A stretch of DNA of 64,000 nt from Acidobacteriota bacterium (GTDB lineage Bacteria; Acidobacteriota; Terriglobia; Acidiferrales; UBA7541): NCBI GenBank assembly GCA_003167215.1, contig PMTV01000039.1, positions 89,631 to 153,630 of the forward strand, in the 5' to 3' direction. Numbering within the stretch: position 1 is the stretch's first letter; each line of letters begins with the position of its first letter. This document shows, one piece after another, positions 11,162 through 20,518 of this stretch. The position numbers and the translations under genes were made by a program. Under the pieces are notes generated by a model. The model was given only the letters and a program-made list of their open reading frames with translations, was not told the origin of the DNA and made no database searches.

Positions 11162-11224
11162 CGCGATACGCGGCGCTTCGCTGAAGCTTGGGATTTGCTT
11201 CCGCTTCCATAGGAGGGTTTTCCA

Positions 11225-12070
11225 ATGCGAAAAGGAAAGTTCATTTCATTCATCTTATCGTTGGCTGCTGTTTTTCCTCTGGCGATCATGTTGCACGCGA
11301 CAGCCCCTCGAACTTTTGGCCGGCAAAAGAAAACAGCCGGGCCTGAAGATTTATTGCGCGGCGCCACAACCGGTTCAACCCGTATTGTGGACATGACGTA
11401 TGCGATCAACGGTAAATTGCCGGCTTGGCCCGGCGACGACAAAACATTCGAAGCGCAGGTTGTCGCCACGCCGGAAAAAGATGGTTACCTGGCTCGCAGT
11501 TTCTGGATGCTGGAACACTACGGCACGCATATGGACGCGCCGGCGCATTTCCCTCCGGGGAAATTTACGCTGGATCAAATTCCTGTGGCACATTTCTTCG
11601 GCCCGGCCGTGGTGATTGATGTGCGCGAGGAAACGAGCAAGGATCCGGACTACCGCCTAAGCACGGCGCGCGTCGAAAAATGGGAGGCTGCGCATGGACG
11701 CATTCCATCCGGCGCGATTGTGATGATTCGCACGGGCTGGGCCTCGCGCTGGCCCGACCAAGCGCGCTATCGCAACATGGACGAAAACAAAGTGATGCAT
11801 TTCCCGGGATTCTCTGTGGAGTCTGCGAAATTGCTGGTTGCTCGCGGAGCCGTTGGCCTGGGCATCGATACGCTCAGCATCGACTACGGGGCGTCAAAGG
11901 ATTTCGAAGTCCATCATGTTGATCTCCCCGCGGGGCTCTACAATCTGGAAAATCTTGCGAATCTCGATCAGTTGCCGGAAGTGGGAGCGTTCCTGATCGC
12001 AGCGCCGATAAAACTCGAAGGCGGTTCGGGCGGGCCGGTTCGCGTTTTCGCGCTGCTCCCATCAGCGTAG
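11225..12070 (+). CDS. secreted cyclase-family hydrolase (kynurenine formamidase-like)
   Basis: A 281-residue protein with an N-terminal signal-like segment (basic MRKGK, then a hydrophobic stretch to about residue 30). It carries the cyclase superfamily metal-binding motif YGTHMDAPAHF around residues 99-109. The IVDMTYAINGKLPAWPG opening and the GIDTLSID block later also fit. Relatives include arylformamidases and isatin hydrolases. An AGGAGG sits just before the ATG. Export to the periplasm is inferred from the leader. It ends 9 bases before mutM. Confidence 0.82.
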   Translation: MRKGKFISFILSLAAVFPLAIMLHATAPRTFGRQKKTAGPEDLLRGATTGSTRIVDMTYAINGKLPAWPGDDKTFEAQVVATPEKDGYLARSFWMLEHYGTHMDAPAHFPPGKFTLDQIPVAHFFGPAVVIDVREETSKDPDYRLSTARVEKWEAAHGRIPSGAIVMIRTGWASRWPDQARYRNMDENKVMHFPGFSVESAKLLVARGAVGLGIDTLSIDYGASKDFEVHHVDLPAGLYNLENLANLDQLPEVGAFLIAAPIKLEGGSGGPVRVFALLPSA

Positions 12071-12079
12071 AATAGAAAC

Positions 12080-12970
12080 ATGCCGGAACTGCCCGAAGTC
12101 GAAACTGTCGTTCGAGGTCTGCGCGCGGTGTTGCCTGGCAGGCGCATCTTGAACGTGCGCCTGGACAAGACGGATTTCATCGACGACCCTGCCGCGCTCG
12201 AATTGCAGCTTCCCGGCAGCCGCATCGTCGCCGTGCGGCGTCACGGCAAATTTATCCTGGTCGAGCTCGAATCCGCGAACGGGCGCAAGCATGAATCATC
12301 TTTTCTGATTCATCTCGGCATGACCGGGCAGATCGTAACCTGCCCGCCGGAAGTTCCCGTCGCGCCGCACACGCATGTGTTTCTCGCGCTCGACGACGGC
12401 CGGGAGCTTCGTTACACGGACATTCGCCGCTTTGGCCGAATGGCGATGCTCGCGAATACTGCGCACGAAAGCGTTCTTGGTAAGCTGGGCCTCGATCCTC
12501 TGGAAGCGACGGAGGAAGAATTTCGTACCAGATTTCGCTCGCGGCGCGCGCACATCAAAGCGCTGCTGCTCGACCAGCGCGTCCTGCGCGGAATGGGCAA
12601 TATTTATACGGACGAAAGCCTATGGCGTGCCCGCATCCATCCCCGGCGGCTCGGCGCAAATTTGAATGACCCGGAAATACACCGCCTTCACGGAGTCGTG
12701 CGCCGGGTGCTGAACGAAGCAATTCGTTTAGGCGGATCTTCGATTTCCGATTATGTGGACGCGGAGGGCAACGCGGGAGAATTTCAGATTCGCCATCGCG
12801 CCTATGGACGCGAAGGGAAGAAATGCTCGCGCTGTGGGACGCTGATTCGCCGCATCATCGTGGCCGGCCGCAGCAGCTATTTTTGTCCGCGTTGCCAGCC
12901 CGCTCCGCGAACTCGTTCAAGAAAAATTCAAAAACGCGGTGGTCAGCGCGCTCGCCCGGTAAAGAAATAA
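12080..12970 (+). CDS. mutM: formamidopyrimidine-DNA glycosylase MutM/Fpg
   Basis: This is a bifunctional DNA glycosylase/AP lyase that removes 8-oxoguanine and ring-opened purines. The mature N-terminus PELPEVETVVRGL gives the catalytic Pro2 and Glu3. HLGMTGQI, the RRFGRM block and the C-terminal four-cysteine zinc finger (CSRCG ... CPRC, about residues 250-275) are all present. Length is slightly above usual because of a basic tail after the finger. Its last 28 bases overlap the end of the convergent MFS gene. Confidence 0.95.
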   Translation: MPELPEVETVVRGLRAVLPGRRILNVRLDKTDFIDDPAALELQLPGSRIVAVRRHGKFILVELESANGRKHESSFLIHLGMTGQIVTCPPEVPVAPHTHVFLALDDGRELRYTDIRRFGRMAMLANTAHESVLGKLGLDPLEATEEEFRTRFRSRRAHIKALLLDQRVLRGMGNIYTDESLWRARIHPRRLGANLNDPEIHRLHGVVRRVLNEAIRLGGSSISDYVDAEGNAGEFQIRHRAYGREGKKCSRCGTLIRRIIVAGRSSYFCPRCQPAPRTRSRKIQKRGGQRARPVKK

Positions 12971-14157
12971 ATCAGCAGTGCTCCAGCCAAAGCGAAAAGT
13001 CCGGCATAAAGAAAGCCTGCGTTGGGGCTCACACTTGACCACAGCACACCCACCGCGATGCTCGACACCAAATCGCCGATTCCGTTCACGGTAGCCAGCA
13101 CACCAAATCCCGAACCGCGCGCTTTGGCGGGAAGCAATTCTGCGGCCATCGACTTTTCGAGCGACTGCTGCATGGCCCCATGCACTCCCTCGAGGCCAAA
13201 CAAAATAACGAGCACTGCAATCGTCGGCGTCGCAAAAATGAAGCCTGCATAGGTGACCGCTCCGGTCAGATAGCCGAGGGCAAGCAAACCGCGTTTGCCG
13301 ATACGGTCGCCCAACGCACCGGCGGGATAAGACGCCGCCGCGTTCACTAAGTTATGAAAGGTGTAAAGAGCTACTGCCGCGGTGGCGGCACGGGCCACAC
13401 CAAGTTGCGGAGTAAGTATCTGGCTGGCCCGGAGAATCAGCAGCGTGGGCGCGAAATCGCCCAGGCCGTGCGCGAAAACTCCTGCGAGAAAATGCCAATA
13501 GGTTTTGGGCATCTGCCCCAGGCTGGACGCAAAGCTCGGAGCGTGATGTCCGTCCGCGCGTTTCGGGGCCGGCACGAGGAACGCAAATGCAACCGCTGCG
13601 GCCAAGCCGGGCACGAGCGTCCATTTCAGAACGCCGCGCGTGCCGAGCACTCCGATCAACGCTGTGGCGCAAAGCGGGCCGAGAACGGCTCCTACGGTGT
13701 CCATCGCGCGCTCGAATCCGAATGCGCGGCCTTGCTGCTCGGGCGCTACTGCCTCCGCGAGCAGCGTGTCGCGTGACGGCCCGCGGCTGCCGCGGCCCGT
13801 CCATCCAAGCGCGCGCATGACGAGGATCGCCGGCCAGCTTTGTGCGAAAGCGTAAGCAAATGTCGAAAGGCCAGTTGCCAGGTATCCAACGATTCCCGTG
13901 GGTTTACGCCATCTTGGACGATCGGCGATCCAGCCGCCGGCCAGTTTTGCAAAACTCGAGAGGCCGTCGGATACGCCCTCGATTACGCCAAGCGCAAACG
14001 CCGGAGCGCCCAGGCTTGCGAGAAATGCAGGCAGGATCGCGGTAGCAGCTTCGTGTCCCCAGTCCGAGAACAGACTAGCGAGGCCGATGCCCAGGACGCC
14101 ACGCGTGAGCCAGCGTTTTGCCGGTGCAGATGATCCCGCGCTGGAACTTTCGCCCAT
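12943..14157 (-). CDS. MFS transporter, 12 membrane segments
   Basis: 404 residues with about 12 hydrophobic segments and the major facilitator loop signature between helices 2 and 3 (GGWIADRPRWRKP). The first helix region contains GLASLFSDWGHEAATAILPAFL, a pattern common in a soil-bacterial MFS subgroup of unknown substrate. It converges on mutM with a 28-base overlap and lies 14 bases from a P-loop protein gene upstream on the same strand, so the two are probably co-transcribed. Confidence 0.88.
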   Translation of the reverse strand: MGESSSAGSSAPAKRWLTRGVLGIGLASLFSDWGHEAATAILPAFLASLGAPAFALGVIEGVSDGLSSFAKLAGGWIADRPRWRKPTGIVGYLATGLSTFAYAFAQSWPAILVMRALGWTGRGSRGPSRDTLLAEAVAPEQQGRAFGFERAMDTVGAVLGPLCATALIGVLGTRGVLKWTLVPGLAAAVAFAFLVPAPKRADGHHAPSFASSLGQMPKTYWHFLAGVFAHGLGDFAPTLLILRASQILTPQLGVARAATAAVALYTFHNLVNAAASYPAGALGDRIGKRGLLALGYLTGAVTYAGFIFATPTIAVLVILFGLEGVHGAMQQSLEKSMAAELLPAKARGSGFGVLATVNGIGDLVSSIAVGVLWSSVSPNAGFLYAGLFALAGALLIYFFTGRAR

Positions 14158-14171
14158 ATTCGTGACAGGAA

Positions 14172-14759
14172 TTAGCGGGCGGCCCGATTGCGAAGATGTG
14201 TCGTGGGCGCACTTTCGATCAGAGGCAAGGCCGCACTCACGATTCTCTCAGCCCAATTGCTGCGGTCGTGCGCGTCGAGCCAGATCGCGGGCGCTGGCAA
14301 GCGGTTGAATGGAGCTGAGGCGAGCAATTCAATCAGTAAATCGTGGATGCGTAATTGAAACGCGCGGTCTTCGGAGCGGAAACCATCGCGCGGGATTCCT
14401 TCTTCGACGACTGGAATTCCGATGAGCAGCGAGTAAGTCTCCATCCACCAGGCCAGCCACGTTTCCAAGTGCGGCTGCCGGCCAAATTTGTTCACCAGGT
14501 AGCAATAATTATCGAGCACGGCGCGATCGGTAATTACGATTGGCGCGCGGGGCGCTGCTTCAAGCTCGGCCGCGATTTGTGCATGCAGGATCCAGAGCTG
14601 TCCTTCCAGCGTGGTCTCCGCATTCACGGGAAAGGGAGACTGCCGCGCGACTTCGGCGACGAGTTCCACGTTATAGTGAGATTTCTTCAGCAGCGAACAC
14701 ACTTCGTACGCCAGGGTTGTTTTGCCCACGCCATGTGTGCCAATCAGTGCGATCTTCAA
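14172..14759 (-). CDS. AAA/P-loop nucleotide kinase-like ATPase
   Basis: A Walker A motif GTHGVGKTT lies right at the N-terminus, with AEVAR and a DRAVLDNYCYL segment downstream. This is the layout of small P-loop kinases and NadR-like AAA_28 ATPases. Start choice: the TTG at 14759 puts the beta strand LKIALIG at residue 1 and has GAAGG upstream. The frame continues upstream to another TTG at 14858, but that adds about 33 residues with no conserved look. Substrate unknown. It is probably co-transcribed with the MFS gene that follows. Confidence 0.72.
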   Translation of the reverse strand: MKIALIGTHGVGKTTLAYEVCSLLKKSHYNVELVAEVARQSPFPVNAETTLEGQLWILHAQIAAELEAAPRAPIVITDRAVLDNYCYLVNKFGRQPHLETWLAWWMETYSLLIGIPVVEEGIPRDGFRSEDRAFQLRIHDLLIELLASAPFNRLPAPAIWLDAHDRSNWAERIVSAALPLIESAPTTHLRNRAAR

Positions 14760-14952
14760 GGTGCCGCCTTCGTCCGCTTTGCCATTTGTTCTAGCATATT
14801 TGGGGGCCGTGTGAAAACCCGCATGCGAAACGTTTTGTGCGCTTCGCGCGTCTACCAAACAGCGCGATCGTCACGGATTGTATTCGATCTGCTCTACACT
14901 TAGAATTATCGGTTCCTAACGAACAAACTGCACTTTTTGGGGAGCGAGCGAA

Positions 14953-16482
14953 ATGAAAGTTCGACGTATTACTGCTCTGGGTTTGATTGTGATGTTTGGA
15001 ATGGTGGCAGGCCGCACCGCGGTTCACGCTCAGCAGGCCGCGCCGGCGAAAGATGCGATAGCCGAAGCGGACGAGAAAATTCTTGCCGAAATTCATGACC
15101 ACAACGAGATCATGAGCAACCTCGAATATCTTTCAGACGTTATCGGCGCGCGTTTGACCGGCACGGAAAATCTAAAAAAGGCAAACGACTGGACGCGCCA
15201 GAAATTCGCAGACTATGGCGTCGCGAACCCGCACCTGGAACCCTGGACCATCGCGCATACCTGGACGCGTGTGGCCGCAACCGGGCAAATCGTTAGCCCC
15301 TCGGTTCATCCCCTGACCATCGCATCCTACGCCTGGGCGCCCTCCACAAACGGGGTTGTGCGCGGGCATGTGGTTTACGTCACCGCGCGCTCCCTGGATG
15401 ATCTCGCGCAATATAAGGGCAAATTAAAAGGTGCAATTGTGATTTCCGCGGAACCGGCTCTGCTTCCGCCCGCAGGTCAACCGGCGCCCGATCCGCAAGA
15501 TATCCCGTACGGAGATTCGTTTTTGCTGTTCGCGCCGCACCGGCCTGGCCCGCCTCCGCCTGCGTTCGGTCCCGGATTCCGCCAGTTCATGCAGGCGCGC
15601 ACCGAGTTCTTCAAAAATGAAGGTGTGGTCGCGACGCTCACGGATTCAGGAAAACCCGACGGATTGCTCAACATGACCGGCATGGGCGGCCGCAATTACG
15701 ACATCGCCACCATTCCTGCCGCGTTTGTTTCCTCAGAAAGCTACGGCATTATTTGGCGGCTGCTTCAACGCGGCCCGGTGGATTTGGAGCTGAATCTAAC
15801 GAATTCAATCGGAGACAAACCCGTGGAGGTTTACAACACGGTCGCTGAAATTCGCGGAACGGAGAAGCCCGACGAGATCGTCGTTCTCGGCGCGCATCTC
15901 GATTCCTGGGATCTCGGTACTGGCACAACCGACAATGGAACCGGATCGATGGTGGTACTCGAAGCGGCGCGGGCTCTTCAAAAGCTCGGACTGCAACCAA
16001 AGCGCACCATCCGTTTCGTATTATTTTCCGGCGAAGAACAAGGCTTGAACGGCTCGCGCGCCTACATCACCGCGCACAAAGACGAGTTGCCTAAAGTGTC
16101 CGCTGCGCTGATTCACGATACCGGCACGGGAAAAGTCGTGAGCATCAGCTTGATGCGGAATTACCAGGACCGCGAAGTGATGGAAAAAGTTGTTGCGCCA
16201 TTGCACTCGCTCGGCCTGCTGGAACTAACTGAACGATGGATGACGGGGAGCGATCACGCTTCGTTTGAAGAAGCAGGCGTTCCAGGATTTTTCTGCGTGC
16301 AGAATCCCGCGCAGTATTTTGAGACGCATCATTCGCAAGCCGACACTTTCGATCAGGCGCACGAAGCCGATCTGGTGGAAGGCGCGCAGGTGATGGCCGC
16401 GTGGGCTTACAACGTGGCGCAATTGCCGGATCTCCTGCCGCGCAAGCCCGCTCCGGCTCCGACGGCCTCTGCGGGAAATTAA
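14953..16482 (+). CDS. secreted M28-family zinc metallopeptidase
   Basis: A 509-residue protein with a cleavable leader (residues 1-27, ending VHAQQA). The M28 catalytic region follows an N-terminal half that probably holds a PA-type insert. Zinc-binding blocks are visible: GAHLDSWDLG, the TDNGTGS aspartate, the SGEEQGLNGS Glu-Glu pair, the HDTGTG aspartate and the ETHHSQADTFD histidine. WMTGSDHASFEEAGVPGFF is also typical. Related acidobacterial proteins are broad aminopeptidases or carboxypeptidases; specificity is not predictable. It probably acts in the periplasm or outside the cell. Confidence 0.9.
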   Translation: MKVRRITALGLIVMFGMVAGRTAVHAQQAAPAKDAIAEADEKILAEIHDHNEIMSNLEYLSDVIGARLTGTENLKKANDWTRQKFADYGVANPHLEPWTIAHTWTRVAATGQIVSPSVHPLTIASYAWAPSTNGVVRGHVVYVTARSLDDLAQYKGKLKGAIVISAEPALLPPAGQPAPDPQDIPYGDSFLLFAPHRPGPPPPAFGPGFRQFMQARTEFFKNEGVVATLTDSGKPDGLLNMTGMGGRNYDIATIPAAFVSSESYGIIWRLLQRGPVDLELNLTNSIGDKPVEVYNTVAEIRGTEKPDEIVVLGAHLDSWDLGTGTTDNGTGSMVVLEAARALQKLGLQPKRTIRFVLFSGEEQGLNGSRAYITAHKDELPKVSAALIHDTGTGKVVSISLMRNYQDREVMEKVVAPLHSLGLLELTERWMTGSDHASFEEAGVPGFFCVQNPAQYFETHHSQADTFDQAHEADLVEGAQVMAAWAYNVAQLPDLLPRKPAPAPTASAGN

Positions 16483-16518
16483 CGGCTCCGTTCCACCGGC
16501 CCCAGCGAGAGAAAATTT

Positions 16519-16968
16519 ATGCGAGCTGTGCTGCAACGAGTGAGCCGTGCACGCGTTATCGTGGACGGTAGCGTAACCGGCGAGATTGGGCCTGGGCTCG
16601 TCGTGTTGATCGCCGTCGGCCGCGAAGATATATCCGTCACCGCCTCCTCCCTGGCTGAGAAAATCGTGAACCTGCGAATCTTCGCCGACGATCAAGGAAA
16701 GATGAACCGCTCGGTGCTCGATACCGGAGGCACAATTCTCGCTGTCTCACAGTTCACTCTGTACGGCGACGCGCGCGGCCAGCGCAGGCCCAGTTTCATT
16801 CAAGCTGCGCCGCCGGAATTGGGCAAGACGCTTTACGATGAGTTTGTTGTCGCCCTGCGCACGCTCGGTGTGCGCGTGGAAACCGGCGTGTTTCAGGCGC
16901 ACATGTCACTCGATCTCACGAACGACGGTCCCGTGACGATTCTCCTGGATTCCGATAAGACTTTCTGA
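16519..16968 (+). CDS. dtd: D-aminoacyl-tRNA deacylase
   Basis: Dtd hydrolyses D-amino acids mischarged on tRNA. The 149-residue protein is near-canonical: MRAVLQRVSRARVIVDG at the start, the SQFTLYGD motif that includes the active-site Thr, and the C-terminal NDGPVT loop that acts as the chiral filter. The length matches the family. It is 36 bases downstream of the M28 peptidase. Confidence 0.95.
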   Translation: MRAVLQRVSRARVIVDGSVTGEIGPGLVVLIAVGREDISVTASSLAEKIVNLRIFADDQGKMNRSVLDTGGTILAVSQFTLYGDARGQRRPSFIQAAPPELGKTLYDEFVVALRTLGVRVETGVFQAHMSLDLTNDGPVTILLDSDKTF

Positions 16969-17070
16969 CCCCGCGTTTCTTCATCGGTAAAAACTGCATC
17001 TATTCATCCGGAGTCTGTTCCACTTGCGCGAGCCGTTCGTGTGGCTTACGCTTTCCCCGGAGAAACGCCA

Positions 17071-17532
17071 ATGAGCGAAATCAACAGAATACTGGATCAA
17101 ATGGACCGCGCCTTTTCCGGCGAGGCTTGGCACGGACCTGATCTCATGCTGCTGCTCAAGGGCGTCTCAGCGGAAGACGCCTCGAAACATCCTGTGGCCG
17201 GCGCGCATTCCATTTGGGAGCTGGTGAACCACATCGCAGCGTGGAACACGATCGTGCAACAGAAATCAAAAGGCGAACCAATCAAGGTGACGGCCGAGAT
17301 GGACTGGCCGCCCGCGTGGGATGCCAGTGAAGTGGCTTGGAAGCGATCGCTCGAAAATCTTGGCGACAACAGGACTCGCCTGAGAAATTACGTCAAGACC
17401 GTGCGCGACGACCAGCTCGACGAAATGGTCAAGCGTGAAAATTATTCCCAGTATGTGTTGTTGCAAGGCCTAGTCCAGCACGATCTGTATCACGCCGGGC
17501 AAATTGCCGTCTTGAAGAGAGCGCTCGCATGA
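17071..17532 (+). CDS. DinB-family protein
   Basis: A four-helix-bundle DinB/DUF664-type protein, 153 residues from the preferred ATG. The three metal-binding histidines of the family are visible: His54 (LVNHIAAW), His137 and His141 (HDLYHAGQ). The ATG at 17071 has GGAG eight bases upstream, while the in-frame GTG at 17041 lacks a ribosome site. Family members are often thiol-dependent metalloenzymes or stress proteins; no substrate can be assigned. Its stop overlaps the start of the next gene (ATGA), so the two are translationally coupled. Confidence 0.82.
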   Translation: MSEINRILDQMDRAFSGEAWHGPDLMLLLKGVSAEDASKHPVAGAHSIWELVNHIAAWNTIVQQKSKGEPIKVTAEMDWPPAWDASEVAWKRSLENLGDNRTRLRNYVKTVRDDQLDEMVKRENYSQYVLLQGLVQHDLYHAGQIAVLKRALA

Positions 17533-18014
17533 CGCACTTGGACAAAACAGCAGGGTCAGCGACGAGCGGTTCCGCGGAAGAATTTGCGGGCGAGATTCGC
17601 GAAGCCCGGCCGCGAGATTACGCGCGAATCGCGGAACTTGCCGGCCAGCTCGGCTATCCTTCTTCCCCGGATGAAATTGCCAAACGGTTCGCTGGCATGC
17701 AGCATTCGAACGAACACGCTGTGTTCGTAGCGCAGGTCGGCAGTGAGCTTGCAGGATGGCTCGCGGTGTTTGTCTATCGCGTGGTCGAAGCGGACGCGCG
17801 TGCCGAAGTCAGTGGCTTGGTGGTTGACGAGCGTTACCGCTCGCAAAGAATTGGAATGCATCTTCTGGCTCGTGCCGAGCGCTGGGCGCGCGAAAAAGGC
17901 TGCCGCGCCATCGGACTGCGCTCGAATGTAATCCGCGATCGCGCGCACGCGTTCTATGAACGCCACGGCTACCGGCACGTCAAAACCCAAAAATCCCTTC
18001 GCAAGGACTTGTGA
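17529..18014 (+). CDS. GNAT-family N-acetyltransferase
   Basis: 161 residues with the GNAT acetyl-CoA motif A: VSGLVVDERYRSQRIGMHLL, followed by a helix and the HAFYERHGYRHVKTQKSL ending. The substrate is unknown. It overlaps the DinB-family gene by four bases, which suggests a two-gene operon. Confidence 0.85.
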   Translation: MTHLDKTAGSATSGSAEEFAGEIREARPRDYARIAELAGQLGYPSSPDEIAKRFAGMQHSNEHAVFVAQVGSELAGWLAVFVYRVVEADARAEVSGLVVDERYRSQRIGMHLLARAERWAREKGCRAIGLRSNVIRDRAHAFYERHGYRHVKTQKSLRKDL

Positions 18015-18101
18015 CCAACTGACGTGCGGCGAAAAGCGCTGACGGCCAAGCCACACGCAGTTTCTGTCCTCATTCCACCCCCTGCATCTGCTGGGCTATT
18101 A

Positions 18102-18118
18102 ATATCGTATTACGATAT
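18102..18118. promoter_or_regulatory. palindromic operator candidate upstream of the MarR gene
   Basis: ATATCGTA at 18102-18109, one central T, then TACGATAT at 18111-18118: a perfect 8-1-8 inverted repeat. The right arm overlaps TATACT (18116-18121), a likely -10 box. The regulator GTG follows at 18131. Size and position fit a MarR autoregulatory operator; binding itself is inferred. Confidence 0.65.
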
Positions 18119-18130
18119 ACTTAGGAAGTC

Positions 18131-18622
18131 GTGACAGAGACACAGACACGAAGGATTGATTACTCAGCACTCGCTGATTTCCGCTACGAAATCCGCCGCT
18201 TCCTGAACTTCAGCGAAACGGCTGCGCGCGCCGCAGGAATCGAGCCGCATCAGCACCAAGCTTTGCTGGCGATCAAGGGGTTGCCTGCCCGCCAGATTGC
18301 AACGGTCGGCGTTTTGGCGGAACGGCTTCAGATTCAGCATCACAGTGCGGTTGAATTAACAGACCGTCTGCAGGCCAAAGGCCTGATCCTGCGTTCGCGC
18401 GGCCAACAGGATCGTCGCGAGGTAGTGCTGCAAGTTACTCTCCGCGGAGAGAGACTCTTGCGGGCACTCAGCCTTTCGCATCACGCTGAATTGCAGTCGG
18501 CGGGACCAAGACTCATAGCCGCGCTTGAGTCGGCCATCGCTCGCGAGCGGCGAAGGCGCAGCACGTCAAAAGACTTTCCGCCTGCTTCAAACGCGTTAAA
18601 GCGCGGCAAGAGCAACCATTAG
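18131..18622 (+). CDS. MarR-family transcriptional regulator
   Basis: 163 residues with a MarR-type winged helix: the recognition region VLAERLQIQHHSAVELTDRLQAKGLI, then a wing with the SRGQQDRREVVLQ pattern in which the D-x-R motif of MarR proteins is present. The C-terminal tail is basic. Translation begins at GTG with AGGAAG upstream. A perfect palindrome on its own promoter suggests autorepression. The ClC channel gene follows by 48 bases, so the regulator probably controls both genes. The ligand is unknown; anion or acid stress would fit the partner, as an inference. Confidence 0.85.
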   Translation: MTETQTRRIDYSALADFRYEIRRFLNFSETAARAAGIEPHQHQALLAIKGLPARQIATVGVLAERLQIQHHSAVELTDRLQAKGLILRSRGQQDRREVVLQVTLRGERLLRALSLSHHAELQSAGPRLIAALESAIARERRRRSTSKDFPPASNALKRGKSNH

Positions 18623-18670
18623 GCTAGCGCGTCCGCTAGAGGAAAACCTTTCCAAAGGAGAAATTGAAGC

Positions 18671-20518
18671 GTGGCATATTCGGGCGCAGTGCTGAAGAGT
18701 CGTCGGCCGGAAGAATCCGCAGGCTATCGAATCGGATTGATTTCGAGCTTGGCCGCGCTCATCGGCATCCTGGCAGGATTCATCGCCTATGCCCTGTATG
18801 ACTTAATCGGCCTGATTACGAACCTCGCTTACTATCACGAGTGGTCGTTCCATTTTCGCAGTCCCGAGCACACCCCAATCGGGCTCTGGATCATCGTCAC
18901 TCCCGTCATCGGCGGAATCATTGTCGGCTTCATGGCGAAATACGGATCGGAAAAAATCAAGGGCCACGGGATTCCGGAAGCGATGGAAGCAGTCCTTACA
19001 TCGCGCAGCCGGATTGAAGCGAAAGTCGCGATCCTAAAACCTCTCTCAGCCGCAATCGCTATTGGGACTGGTGGACCCTTCGGCGCGGAGGGCCCCATCA
19101 TCCAAACCGGCGGCGCAGTGGGCTCGCTGATCGGCCAGATCATTTCCACCACAGCTTCCGAGCGGAAAGTTCTTCTGGCTTGCGGAGCCGGAGCCGGAAT
19201 GGCCGCAACGTTCAACACGCCGATTGCCGGTGTGATTCTGGCAATCGAACTTCTCCTGTTTGAATTTCGCTCCCGTTCCTTCATCCCGCTGGTAATCGCG
19301 TGCACGCTGGCGACGAGCGTACGTTCAGTGCTTCTCGGCCAGCGCTCGATGTTCAGCATGGGAAACGTGAATTTTGACGCGCTGCACGGTCTGCCGTTTT
19401 ATCTGCTGCTCGGAGTTCTCAGCGGTGTGGCCGCAATCTGCTTCACGAAAGCGCTCTACTGGGTGGAAGATCAATTCGACCGACTGCCGATTGACGACCT
19501 CTGGCATCCCGCCATTGGCGCGCTGGGGCTCGGCATTATCGGTTTTTTTGTACCGCGCATTCTCGGGGTCGGCTACGACACGATTTCAGACATCCTCAAC
19601 AATAATCTGGCTCTGAAGGTTCTGCTGCTGATTGCGATTTGCAAGGCGCTCGCGCTGATGATCTCGCTCGGTTCCGGAACTTCCGGCGGCTTGCTTGCGC
19701 CGATGTTCATGTCCAGCGCGGCGCTTGGCGGGTCCTTCGCCATTGTCGTAAACCTGATTTTCCCCGGCGCGCACCTTTCTCCCGGTGCTTACGCGTTGGT
19801 GGCCATGGCTGCGGTTTTCGGCGCAGCTTCTCGCGCCACGTTTGCGTTCATTGTCTTTGCGTTTGAGATCACGCGCGATTACAACGCGATTCTTCCGCTG
19901 ATGCTCGTCTGCGTGATTGCAGATATGATCGCGATTCATTACTTGCCGAGTTCGATCATGACGGAAAAGCTCGCGCGACGCGGCCTCCGCGTCCCAGAGG
20001 AATACGAAGCGGGCGTTCTGAAAGTGGTACGGGTCAGCGAAATAATGCGGAAAGACGTGCATCCTATTTCCCCGGAAATGACTGTCGGCGATTTGGCCGA
20101 ACGCATGGCTCGCGGCGAGCCAAACTTTAATCTAACGCAAGGCCTTCCGATCATCGGCACAGATGGACAGCTCGTCAGTGTTGTAACACAAGGAGACTTG
20201 CTGCGCGCGCTGGAAGCGGACCCGAGGGGAAAGGCTAGCGTACTCGAAGCGGGAAGCAGAGATTTGATCGTGGCTTATCCCGACGAGTCTGCGTCCGATG
20301 CTCTCTTCCGAATGCTGAAGAACGATATCGGTCGGCTGCCAGTCGTCAGCCGCGAGAACTCGAAGGAAATGGTCGGCTACCTGAACCGCTCAAGCATTCT
20401 GGGTGCTTGGACTCGTCAGATGGAGGAAGAAGGCGTACGCGAGCATGGCTGGGTAAAGAAATGGCGCGCCTCATTCAAGGCAGTGAAGTCGGAATCGCCA
20501 CCCGGGCGAAGATCCTAG
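18671..20518 (+). CDS. ClC-family chloride channel/antiporter with CBS domain pair
   Basis: The 615-residue protein has a ClC membrane domain (residues 20-440) and a C-terminal CBS pair (about 450-580). The GGPFGAEGPIIQ block carries the gating glutamate. GTSGGLLAPMF corresponds to the third anion-site segment. The first selectivity motif reads G-H-G-I-P-E, where the well-studied E. coli protein has Ser in place of His. This puts it in a subgroup whose ion preference cannot be assumed. Translation starts at GTG, with AAAGGAG about ten bases upstream. It is probably co-transcribed with the MarR regulator. Confidence 0.92.
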   Translation: MAYSGAVLKSRRPEESAGYRIGLISSLAALIGILAGFIAYALYDLIGLITNLAYYHEWSFHFRSPEHTPIGLWIIVTPVIGGIIVGFMAKYGSEKIKGHGIPEAMEAVLTSRSRIEAKVAILKPLSAAIAIGTGGPFGAEGPIIQTGGAVGSLIGQIISTTASERKVLLACGAGAGMAATFNTPIAGVILAIELLLFEFRSRSFIPLVIACTLATSVRSVLLGQRSMFSMGNVNFDALHGLPFYLLLGVLSGVAAICFTKALYWVEDQFDRLPIDDLWHPAIGALGLGIIGFFVPRILGVGYDTISDILNNNLALKVLLLIAICKALALMISLGSGTSGGLLAPMFMSSAALGGSFAIVVNLIFPGAHLSPGAYALVAMAAVFGAASRATFAFIVFAFEITRDYNAILPLMLVCVIADMIAIHYLPSSIMTEKLARRGLRVPEEYEAGVLKVVRVSEIMRKDVHPISPEMTVGDLAERMARGEPNFNLTQGLPIIGTDGQLVSVVTQGDLLRALEADPRGKASVLEAGSRDLIVAYPDESASDALFRMLKNDIGRLPVVSRENSKEMVGYLNRSSILGAWTRQMEEEGVREHGWVKKWRASFKAVKSESPPGRRS

